The position numbers were made by a program, and so were the translations under genes. DNA of 64,000 nt, taken from positions 744,001 to 808,000 of the forward strand of contig NZ_JAHESE010000001.1 of assembly GCF_018598175.1 (NCBI RefSeq), written 5' to 3'. The notes beneath the pieces are model-generated. The model made no database searches. It was not told the origin of the DNA and was given only the letters and a program-made list of their open reading frames with translations. Below, piece by piece: positions 34,383-41,727 of this stretch. The DNA is from Dawidia cretensis (GTDB lineage Bacteria > Bacteroidota > Bacteroidia > Cytophagales > Cyclobacteriaceae). Each line of letters starts with the position of its first letter. Position 1 is the first letter of the stretch.

Positions 34383-34799
34383 TTATGTGCCGGTTTTCCG
34401 GTGCGCTGCTATTTCGTCCCTGGGTATGCGCTCGTCGCTGTCTTCTGTCAAGATGTTGTTGATGAAAAGCAAGTTGCGTATGTTGTTTCCCTGTTCATCG
34501 TATACGTTGAAGTATCCCTCCCGTAGGCCATTAGAAAATTGTCCCTTGCTAAATATCTGGCCGTTTGGATAAAAAGAGGTGTATGGGCCATGCTGGATTC
34601 CGTGTTTGTAATTCTCTTCCAGCATAATACTGCCGTTCTCATCATAATACTCACGCCAGGCTCCATGCTTTTTGCCATCCAGGTAAAATCCTTCTGCGAT
34701 CAGCACGGCGTGTTTATTGAATTCTTTCCACTTTCCATTTTTTATCAGTTTCGTTTTAACATTTTCGTGCGTTATCATAATAATGCTTTTTTTGGTCAT
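34383..34799 (-). CDS. MORN/YwqK-type repeat protein
   Basis: This 138-residue protein carries a row of MORN-like repeats: GFYLDGKKHGAWREYYDENG, then NYKHGIQHGPYTSFYPNG and QFSNGLREGYFNVYDEQG, each about 22 residues. It has no signal peptide. Such repeats occur in YwqK-type proteins that are sometimes called antitoxin-like, but no toxin is adjacent. Its ATG overlaps the stop of the upstream Cys-rich gene by one base (TAATG), so the two are translationally coupled. Confidence 0.8.
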   Translation of the reverse strand: MTKKSIIMITHENVKTKLIKNGKWKEFNKHAVLIAEGFYLDGKKHGAWREYYDENGSIMLEENYKHGIQHGPYTSFYPNGQIFSKGQFSNGLREGYFNVYDEQGNNIRNLLFINNILTEDSDERIPRDEIAAHRKTGT

Positions 34800-35095
34800 T
34801 AGCTGAATTCAGGACAGCGCCAAACACCGTCTTTTCTCCCGGGCAAGGTGCAATGATGGGCATGGTCGCAGGCTGTGCATAAACCACGTGTAGCATCGGA
34901 ATCCGTCAGATGTTCCCGGTCAAGTTTGAAGAGCTCGCACTGAATGATCGCTTTTGTGGAGGTCTTATGATAAATACATTCATACTGATGAACGCATGCT
35001 CCACAAAGCGCCTTTAACTCGCGCGCCACGAGATTTTCGATGATGGTATTCGTTTGCATAGTGTTGCACCCCGGGCGAGGTGTTCCAAAAGGCAT
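34799..35095 (-). CDS. Small Cys-rich, probably zinc-binding protein
   Basis: This 98-residue protein has two similar modules, each C-x2-C-x4-C with a fourth Cys 12-13 residues later: CGACVHQYEC ... C and CTACDHAHHC ... C. This duplicated four-Cys pattern fits two zinc-ribbon-like or rubredoxin-like knuckles. The start may be ATG 35095 or 35059 (MQTNTIIEN); the second is more likely since the first 12 residues look random. It lies downstream of a sigma-54 activator gene and is coupled to the MORN protein. The function is unknown. Confidence 0.7.
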   Translation of the reverse strand: MPFGTPRPGCNTMQTNTIIENLVARELKALCGACVHQYECIYHKTSTKAIIQCELFKLDREHLTDSDATRGLCTACDHAHHCTLPGRKDGVWRCPEFS

Positions 35096-35187
35096 ACCAT
35101 TTAATTTGTGCGTTATCGCGGCGAATTCGGTGAATGAATCAACGAAGGATGGAGCAAAGATCTCCGACCGGGGAAATTCTCCCCAGC

Positions 35188-36519
35188 CTAGTCTTTCGTT
35201 TTTTTAAGCTTCTCACGAAGTGTCTTGCGATCAATTCCGAGTATCTGCGCCGTGTGTGAAATATTGTTTTTGTTGGCGGCTAACACATCCGAAATATAGT
35301 CCCGCTCTACGTCGGCCAGCTTTCGGGTCAAGCCTCTGCTTCGTGTGGCTGAATACCGGAAGCTCTCGGGAAGGTCGGGGGTGTCAATTGTGTCCTCATC
35401 GGCCATGATCACCAGCCGATGCACCAGGTTTTGCAACTCCCGCACATTTCCCGGCCAGGCATAGTCCGTGAGGGATCTCAACGCCTTCTTCGAAAATTGC
35501 ATGGGCCCCTTTGCCAATTCGCGGACGTATTTGTTCAGAAAGAAGTCCAGCAATAGCAAAATATCCTTATCCCGCGCACGGAGCGGCGGCAGGTCGATGC
35601 TAATGATGTTTAACCGGTAATACAAGTCTTCCCGAAATAATCCTTTCTTTACGAGTTGCATCAGGTCGACATTGGTGGCGGCGACAACCCGGATATTTAC
35701 CTTCATGGGTTTCTTCGAACCTACCATATAGAACTCCTTCTCCTGCAGTACACGCAGAAGTTTTGCCTGCATGGCCAGGCTGGTATTGCTGATTTCATCC
35801 AGAAAAATGGTTCCGCCGTCCGCTGTCTGAAAAAAACCTGCACGCGTTTCGGTTGCGCCCGTGAACGCACCTCTCACATAGCCGAACAATTCACTCTCAA
35901 GGAGCGCGTCGGGAATGCCACCGCAGTTTACCGGGACAAACGGGGCAGCCGATGCGTGGCTACCATAATGCAGCGCACGCGCGACCAGTTCCTTTCCTGT
36001 TCCGCTCTCGCCGTTGATCAGCACAGTAGCATTGGTATTTTTTGCCTTATTAATTGTTTTGAAAACATGGTGCATGCCTTCTGAGTTGCCGATGATTCCA
36101 AAATTGACAGGGACAGTTGAAACAATTTCTTTTTTATACTTCGATGTTTTCGCCAATACACGTTCGACGGATTTAAACAATTCTTCATCTGTAAACGGCT
36201 TTACAAGATATTCTTCAGCACCGATCTTGATAGACTCAACAGCGCCCTGGATGGACGGAAACCCGGTAATGACAAGTGTACCCATTCCCTTATAGTTTTC
36301 GGAGACGTGTCGCACGAGCTCGATTCCACTTTCGCCGGGCATTTTCAAATCGGTTATCACCAGGTTGACCTGTAAAGTCTCCAATAGCTTCACCGCAGAT
36401 TGAACATTGTTTGCACTATAAACCTGATAGCCGACGCTCTCGAGGTTTCGCTTGATTAACTCGACTGTCTCCAGAGAGTCATCAACGACAAGAATGTTTG
36501 TTTTACCTGCGTGTTTCAT
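35188..36519 (-). CDS. NtrC-family sigma-54-dependent response regulator
   Basis: This 443-residue protein has a receiver domain (1-120, phospho-acceptor Asp57 in VITDLKMPG), a sigma-54 interaction AAA+ domain (about 145-365, Walker A GESGTGKE, the GAFTGA loop, Walker B GTIFLDE) and a Fis-type HTH at the end (HTAQILGIDRKTLREKLKK). It activates sigma-54 promoters on phosphorylation. It starts in the last codons of its partner kinase gene (four-base overlap). A candidate sigma-54 promoter and tandem repeats lie 1.2 kb away, beyond the kinase gene. Confidence 0.95.
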   Translation of the reverse strand: MKHAGKTNILVVDDSLETVELIKRNLESVGYQVYSANNVQSAVKLLETLQVNLVITDLKMPGESGIELVRHVSENYKGMGTLVITGFPSIQGAVESIKIGAEEYLVKPFTDEELFKSVERVLAKTSKYKKEIVSTVPVNFGIIGNSEGMHHVFKTINKAKNTNATVLINGESGTGKELVARALHYGSHASAAPFVPVNCGGIPDALLESELFGYVRGAFTGATETRAGFFQTADGGTIFLDEISNTSLAMQAKLLRVLQEKEFYMVGSKKPMKVNIRVVAATNVDLMQLVKKGLFREDLYYRLNIISIDLPPLRARDKDILLLLDFFLNKYVRELAKGPMQFSKKALRSLTDYAWPGNVRELQNLVHRLVIMADEDTIDTPDLPESFRYSATRSRGLTRKLADVERDYISDVLAANKNNISHTAQILGIDRKTLREKLKKTKD

Positions 36520-37649
36520 GACGATCGCTTTTTCTTTTCTTGTTTTAATGGCAGCTGGATTTCAAACTTTGTTCCCTTACCCGGGGAGGTGTTTACGCTG
36601 ATCTGACCGTTGTGTGAGTCTACGATGCCCTGCACCACGGACAGCCCCAGGCCCGTTCCCTGTCCAACCTCTTTCGTGGTAAAGAACGGTTCAAAAATCC
36701 GATCTTTAACTTCTGCAGTCATTCCTATGCCCGTGTCTTTCACAATAAGCTTCACGTTTGTGGTGTTGCCTTTGGTTATTACATGGATGCTCCCGCCACC
36801 CGGCATGGCATGGACGGCATTGGTGATAAGATTGACAAGAACCTGACTCATCTGAACCTCATCGGCCATCATTTCGGGCAGGTTTGGTTCCAGTTGTTTT
36901 ATAATGGTAATCCCACGGCTTTGAAATCGCACGTCAATAAAATACAGAATATTGTGAACGATCGTATTCAAATTAACTTTCGTGATCTGTTGTGGCATTT
37001 GCCTGGAAAAGATCATCAGCTTCTTAATGATCTCCCGTGAATAGAGTGATGCCTTGATGATCCGTTCAAGATCTTCCTCCTGTTGTTCGTTAAGACTCCC
37101 CGCTTTTCTGATTAATTGCGCGAAGCCCAATACCCGGCCAAGTGGTTCATTCAACTCGTGCGCGATTCCAGCGGACAACTCTCCTACAAATGCGAGTCGC
37201 TCCGCATGCTGCAACTGCACCTGGAGCTTGTGCTTCTCCTCTTCCATGGAAGCGCGTTGCATCACAAGCGACAGCTCCTGCGCGACCGCTTTTAAGAGAC
37301 GGCTTTCTTCCGGAAGGAATTCCATTTTCTCTTTCCTGGACCGGGAGCCTCGATAACCAATTTTGACAGTCCCAAATTTCTTCTTGTCAAACCGTAATTC
37401 TGCCGCAATCACGGTGGTTGTTTTATCAAAACCGCGCGTTGAATAGTCGCGTGAGTCGATTGATATACATGCCTCGGCAGCGTCAGGATGTTGCAGGGCG
37501 GTGGGCAAGATTTCCAGTGTCTTTGATACGATCACATCAAAATCATTCTTAGCTTCCCAGGCAACTCTGGACAACTTGTAAAGACAGTTCAATTCTTTTA
37601 CACGTTCCCGTAATTTAAATTCGTTTGAATTCATAGTGTATACGTTCAT
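36516..37649 (-). CDS. Sensor histidine kinase (NtrB-like), cytosolic
   Basis: This 377-residue kinase has no membrane segment. Residues 1-125 form a GAF/PAS-like input domain (LNCLYKLSRVAWEAKNDFDVIVSK); a coiled linker leads to the H-box GELSAGIAHELNEPLGRVLG, and the HATPase domain follows with NLITNAVHAM, DTGIGM and GTGLGLSVV. It should phosphorylate the NtrC-like regulator encoded directly after it. Start ATG 37649 or 37634 (MNSNEFKLRERV) are both possible. The input signal is unknown. Confidence 0.9.
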   Translation of the reverse strand: MNVYTMNSNEFKLRERVKELNCLYKLSRVAWEAKNDFDVIVSKTLEILPTALQHPDAAEACISIDSRDYSTRGFDKTTTVIAAELRFDKKKFGTVKIGYRGSRSRKEKMEFLPEESRLLKAVAQELSLVMQRASMEEEKHKLQVQLQHAERLAFVGELSAGIAHELNEPLGRVLGFAQLIRKAGSLNEQQEEDLERIIKASLYSREIIKKLMIFSRQMPQQITKVNLNTIVHNILYFIDVRFQSRGITIIKQLEPNLPEMMADEVQMSQVLVNLITNAVHAMPGGGSIHVITKGNTTNVKLIVKDTGIGMTAEVKDRIFEPFFTTKEVGQGTGLGLSVVQGIVDSHNGQISVNTSPGKGTKFEIQLPLKQEKKKRSS

Positions 37650-37706
37650 GCGAAGTTATTACATAAACAGGAAAGCGCGGTAAAGGTTCGGCTTTATTGA
37701 TGGGCG

Positions 37707-37738
37707 GGTGGGTAATTTCGCCCGGTGGGTAATTTCGC
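37707..37738 (+). repeat. Tandem 15-bp repeats, likely enhancer for the sigma-54 activator
   Basis: GGTGGGTAATTTCGC occurs at 37707-37721 and again at 37724-37738 with a 17-base period. Each copy forms an imperfect GGG-AATTT-CCC inverted pattern. A related GGGGAGAATTTCCCC lies on the minus strand between the regulator gene and the Cys-rich gene (about 35166-35180). The repeats end 54 bases before the sigma-54 promoter. Confidence 0.6.
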
Positions 37739-37792
37739 TCCAGTAACGTTTCCGGAAAAGCGGCGCTGCCGGTTAAATTGCGCGAAATTATA

Positions 37793-37808
37793 TGGCACAG
37801 GAAGTGCA
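37793..37808 (+). promoter_or_regulatory. Candidate sigma-54 promoter
   Basis: TGGCACAGGAAGTGCA has GG and GC separated by exactly ten bases and differs from the consensus TGGCACGrNNNTTGCA at two positions. The expected start of transcription falls within about two bases of the ATG at 37820. Confidence 0.6.
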
Positions 37809-37819
37809 TGGTCATATAC

Positions 37820-38047
37820 ATGAACCGTATACCAACACACGAAAAAGATAGCGCGGAGGATGTTCGCGGAACGATGCGTACGTTGTGTGTTTTCTGCCTT
37901 GCTATCCTTTTGTCAGATTATTGCGCGGATGCCGTTGCGTGGCCGTGGATAGAATTTACGGCCGCTGTTGCCATCAGCTTTTCGATTGTCAAACCCTTGT
38001 TGCATCACGACAAACGCCAGGGCGGAACCATCCGTACGGCTAAGTGA
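37820..38047 (+). CDS. Small two-segment membrane protein under the sigma-54 promoter
   Basis: This 75-residue protein (MNRIPTHEKDSAEDVRG) has two hydrophobic segments at about 22-36 and 42-60, and a basic C-terminus (HHDKRQGGTIRTAK). No family is recognised. Its ATG sits at the predicted sigma-54 start site, so the message would be leaderless. It is 135 bases before a KefB-like antiporter gene, and the two may be expressed together. The size and position suggest an accessory subunit or a stress-response membrane peptide, but that is inference. Confidence 0.5.
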   Translation: MNRIPTHEKDSAEDVRGTMRTLCVFCLAILLSDYCADAVAWPWIEFTAAVAISFSIVKPLLHHDKRQGGTIRTAK

Positions 38048-38182
38048 CCGCGGGTCTGTGACAACCTTCTAACGTCACCAGATATCGGATTTTTTAATCT
38101 CGAATATGCTGGCTGATTGCGCTATTTCCCTCGGGGGCACGTGTGCGTGCCGTTTTCTCCTTCCAAACATGTAATTTGTGGC

Positions 38183-40468
38183 ATGGGACACTTACCAGAT
38201 CTGATACGTGACCTGGCGCTGATACTTATGGCCGGCGCCACTACTACCTTGATTTTTAAAAAGATCAAGCAGCCGCTTGTGCTTGGCTATATCATCGCGG
38301 GTTTCCTGGTCGGGCCACACGTCCATTTTCTGCCGACAGTAGCAGATCATAAAAACATTGAGATCTTAGCGGAGATCGGTGTGATATTTCTGTTGTTTAG
38401 CCTGGGCCTTGAATTTAGTTTTAAGAAATTGATGAGAGTTGGTGGCGCAGCATCCATCACCGCGCTTGTCGAAATTGCTTTCATCACTGTCGCGGGTTAT
38501 TTCGCCGGAAAATGGATGGGATGGTCAACCATGGACAGCCTGTTTCTCGGGGGTATGCTGGCAAGTTCTTCCACCACCATCATCATCCGTGCATTTGATG
38601 AGCTCGGCGTCAAGACAAAGCAATATGCCCGAATTGTTTTTGGAGTTTTGGTGGTCGAAGACATTGTTGTTATTCTCCTGATGGTGTTGCTTTCAACCAT
38701 CGCTGTTACCAAGCAATTCGAAGGAAGCGAAATCATTTTTACCATTGTCAAGCTGGTGTTCTTCCTGGCGCTCTGGTTCATTGCTGGCATCTTTCTCTTG
38801 CCGACACTGCTAAAAAAAGCGAAGGCGCTGCTGGACGAAGAGACTTTGTTGATCCTCTCCATTGGACTATGCCTCGGCATGGTTGTTTTAGCCACAAAAG
38901 TTGGTTTTTCTGCAGAGCTCGGAGCCTTTATCATGGGCTCCATCATTGCCGAAACCACATCCGCCGAGCGCGTTGAGCATCTCACAAAGCCGGTGAAAGA
39001 TCTTTTTGGCTCGGTGTTTTTTGTTTCTGTCGGTATGATGATCGATCCTCAGGCGATTATCCAATATGGATGGCCGGTGGTAATTGTTACCGTACTCACG
39101 TTGTTTGGAAAACTTTTTAGTACGACGTTGGGCGCGTTGCTTTCAGGGCAGCCGTTGAAACAGTCGGTGCAGGTAGGAATGAGTATGGCCCAAATTGGTG
39201 AATTCGCTTTTATCGTAGCAACGTTAGGTCTTTCGCTCGGTGTCATCTCCGACTTCCTCTTTCCAATCGCCGTGGGCGCGTCTGCCATCACCACGTTCAC
39301 TACGCCGTACCTGATTAAATTCTCGGAGCCGTTGTATTTTTTCCTGGAGCGTTTTCTTCCCGAGCGATGGATCAAACGACTCAATGCCTATTCGGTCGGC
39401 ACACAATCCATCCGCGCTGAAACCCATTGGAACATCGCGTTAAAATCGTATCGCAACATTGTGCTTGCGAACGGCATTCTGTTGCTCATTTTGATTTGGC
39501 TTTCCGTGAACTTCTTAATGCCTTATCTAAATAAGACGATCGAGCATGAGACTACCCGCGGCGTGCTTGCACTGGCGATTTCCTTCGCAGTCGGGCTACC
39601 TTTTCTGTGGGCATTGATGACCAGGAAGCCAGAGAATAGTTCCTATAAAGAGTTGTGGCTCGACAAGAAGTATAGCAGAGGGCCACTTGTGTTATTGGAA
39701 GCAGGAAGGGTATTGTTAGGGATTGTGCTGATCGGTTTCTGGGCCTTTCAACTTTCCTCCAATCAAGTCGCTATTTTGATTGCTGCTGTCGTAATCATAG
39801 CGACCTTATTTGTGTTTACGAAACGAATGAAAGCCTTTTATAAAAGGCTCGAGTCACGATTCTTTACCAACCTAAACGCCAGGGAAACGGAATCCGCTAA
39901 TACTCTTTCGGCACAAGTCCTTCGAAAAAATGTCGATTTCCAAACCAGGCTTATACCCTGGGATGCCCATATCGTTCAGTTACAAGCTCCGCCTAATGCA
40001 CCGTACATTGGGAAGCCATTAAAGGAACTTGCCTGGCGTGAGCAGTATGGAATCAACGTGGTCTATGTTAAACGTGGTGAGCAGCTGATCCACGTTCCAG
40101 ACCGTGATCAGTACATCTTGCCCTTCGACCAGGTTGGGATAGTTGCCACCGACGCTCAGATTGGGGTTTTTAAACCTGTTTTCGATGTTGCGCCTTTAAA
40201 CGATGAGGTCGCGGACGTTGATATCAACGAAATTGTCTTTGACCAACTGGTGGTAGATGAATACACGAAGTTGAAAGGACTAACGATTCGTGAGTCTGGT
40301 CTGCGGGAACGGACAAACGGCGTTGTAATAGGAATCGAGCGGAACAATGACAGATTGTTGAATCCAGAGTCTACAACCGCTTTGGAGTGGGGTGATATCA
40401 TTTGGATAGTAGGCGAAAGGAAAAAAATACTAGCTTTTAAGAAGATCAAGCTTCCACCCGCGGCTTGA
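38183..40468 (+). CDS. KefB/CPA2-type cation:proton antiporter with TrkA-C domains
   Basis: This 761-residue protein has a CPA2 transporter core of about 12 helices (residues 5-395; LGYIIAGFLVGPHV and SSTTIIIRAFDELG), four more hydrophobic segments (about 425-570) and two TrkA-C-like domains (about 600-755, ending GDIIWIVGERKKI). An NAD-binding RCK-N domain with GxGxxG, usual in KefB/KefC, is absent; its place is taken by the extra helices. It should exchange K+ or Na+ for protons. ATG 38183 (MGHLPDLIRD) was chosen because it starts just before the first helix. Confidence 0.88.
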   Translation: MGHLPDLIRDLALILMAGATTTLIFKKIKQPLVLGYIIAGFLVGPHVHFLPTVADHKNIEILAEIGVIFLLFSLGLEFSFKKLMRVGGAASITALVEIAFITVAGYFAGKWMGWSTMDSLFLGGMLASSSTTIIIRAFDELGVKTKQYARIVFGVLVVEDIVVILLMVLLSTIAVTKQFEGSEIIFTIVKLVFFLALWFIAGIFLLPTLLKKAKALLDEETLLILSIGLCLGMVVLATKVGFSAELGAFIMGSIIAETTSAERVEHLTKPVKDLFGSVFFVSVGMMIDPQAIIQYGWPVVIVTVLTLFGKLFSTTLGALLSGQPLKQSVQVGMSMAQIGEFAFIVATLGLSLGVISDFLFPIAVGASAITTFTTPYLIKFSEPLYFFLERFLPERWIKRLNAYSVGTQSIRAETHWNIALKSYRNIVLANGILLLILIWLSVNFLMPYLNKTIEHETTRGVLALAISFAVGLPFLWALMTRKPENSSYKELWLDKKYSRGPLVLLEAGRVLLGIVLIGFWAFQLSSNQVAILIAAVVIIATLFVFTKRMKAFYKRLESRFFTNLNARETESANTLSAQVLRKNVDFQTRLIPWDAHIVQLQAPPNAPYIGKPLKELAWREQYGINVVYVKRGEQLIHVPDRDQYILPFDQVGIVATDAQIGVFKPVFDVAPLNDEVADVDINEIVFDQLVVDEYTKLKGLTIRESGLRERTNGVVIGIERNNDRLLNPESTTALEWGDIIWIVGERKKILAFKKIKLPPAA

Positions 40469-40483
40469 AAAGCCGCAATACGC

Positions 40484-40591
40484 TTATCCAGGCATTTGCC
40501 TCGCGCATGTTTCCAGGAAAGGCGTGATGAGGTATAGGATGACAATGGCAACCATTATATAATCAACGCCTGAATTTGTAGTTGCTTTCAT
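40484..40591 (-). CDS. Possible 35-residue single-span membrane peptide
   Basis: An ATG at 40591 opens a 35-codon frame with a single hydrophobic segment, YIMVAIVILYLITPFLE, ended by TAA. AAGG stands 11 bases upstream as a possible ribosome site. Its size and build recall small accessory peptides such as KdpF, and it lies between two ion-transport genes, but no homology can be claimed. It fills most of an otherwise empty gap on the opposite strand. Confidence 0.35.
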   Translation of the reverse strand: MKATTNSGVDYIMVAIVILYLITPFLETCARQMPG

Positions 40592-40748
40592 AGTCGTAAA
40601 ACCTTTCTGTTTATAGAGCAAAGTTCGATCCAACTATATGGGCTATATTCGAAGTCAGACAACTTTAACGGCGATGTTTCGTTTCGATAGTAATGGATGT
40701 ATGTCGATGCAAGGGTTTGCCTGTTGACAGCATTGAACAACAATAATC

Positions 40749-41660
40749 ATGAGTGAAGAAATTATACTTTGGGGCTCGTTTAGCCTTTTTGTGATCGGCA
40801 TGCTGGCATTGGACCTCGGGGTCTTTCATCGAAAATCCCATACAGTATCCGTCAGGGAGGCGCTCACCTGGACTGCTGTCTGGATTGTTCTTGCAATGTT
40901 ATTCAATCTTTTCGTTTATCATTATTTTGATAAGGAGAAGGCGCTCGAGTTCTTTACCGCGTACGTGGTAGAGAAGTCATTGAGCATTGATAATATATTT
41001 GTCATTATTATGATCTTCTCGTATTTCCGGGTGCCCGATGCTTACCAGCATAAGGTTCTCTTCTGGGGCATATTTGGTGCCCTGGTGATGCGCGTGATTT
41101 TTATCTTCGCCGGCATAGAGCTTATTCACAAGTTTCATTGGTTGATTTACGTTTTTGGGGGATTTCTCATCTTCACCGGCGCCCGTATGCTTTTCGGAGA
41201 AGACAAACCCCTGGACCCTGAGAAGAATCCCATGGTGAAATTTGTTCGAAGGATGTTCCCCGTTACTGAATCGTTTGAAGGTGATAAGTTTTTCGTCAAG
41301 CGTGATCACCGCATTTGGGCAACGCCTTTGTTTATCGTGGTAATGTTGATAGAAGGTACTGATCTCATTTTCGCTGTTGACTCGATTCCGGCGATTATCT
41401 CCATATCGGACGATACCTTCATTGTATACACGTCAAACGTATTTGCCATACTGGGTCTGCGCTCCTTATATTTTGCCCTGGCGGGAATTGAAAAGTATTT
41501 TACGTACTTAAAGTACGGACTTGCAACGATACTCGTATTTGTGGGTGTGAAAATGGTAATTGTGGATTTCTACAAGATTCCGATAGAAATTTCCTTGATC
41601 ATCATTGCTTTCCTGTTGGCTATTTCGATGATCGTATCGGTGGTTCTAAAAAAGAAATAG
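40749..41660 (+). CDS. TerC-family membrane protein (Alx/TerC type)
   Basis: This 303-residue protein has about nine helices and the TerC signatures: the acidic DLGVFHRK near residue 20, VEKSLSIDNIFVI near 75 and LIEGTDLIFAVDSIPAI near 205. The paired acidic residues in the helices are thought to bind a divalent cation, and family members export manganese or give metal and pH resistance. It follows the KefB-like gene on the same strand with a 280-base gap, and a bidirectional terminator follows it. Confidence 0.93.
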   Translation: MSEEIILWGSFSLFVIGMLALDLGVFHRKSHTVSVREALTWTAVWIVLAMLFNLFVYHYFDKEKALEFFTAYVVEKSLSIDNIFVIIMIFSYFRVPDAYQHKVLFWGIFGALVMRVIFIFAGIELIHKFHWLIYVFGGFLIFTGARMLFGEDKPLDPEKNPMVKFVRRMFPVTESFEGDKFFVKRDHRIWATPLFIVVMLIEGTDLIFAVDSIPAIISISDDTFIVYTSNVFAILGLRSLYFALAGIEKYFTYLKYGLATILVFVGVKMVIVDFYKIPIEISLIIIAFLLAISMIVSVVLKKK

Positions 41661-41679
41661 CTATCCCAGCCGATAATGA

Positions 41680-41713
41680 CGCGGGTCTTCTCATTTTACT
41701 GGAAGTACCCGCG
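41680..41713 (+). terminator. Bidirectional hairpin between convergent genes
   Basis: CGCGGGT-CTTC pairs with GAAG-T-ACCCGCG, a stem of about 11 bp with a one-base bulge. It separates the TerC gene from the phosphoesterase gene. Confidence 0.6.
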
Positions 41714-41727
41714 CCAAATCACAACTA

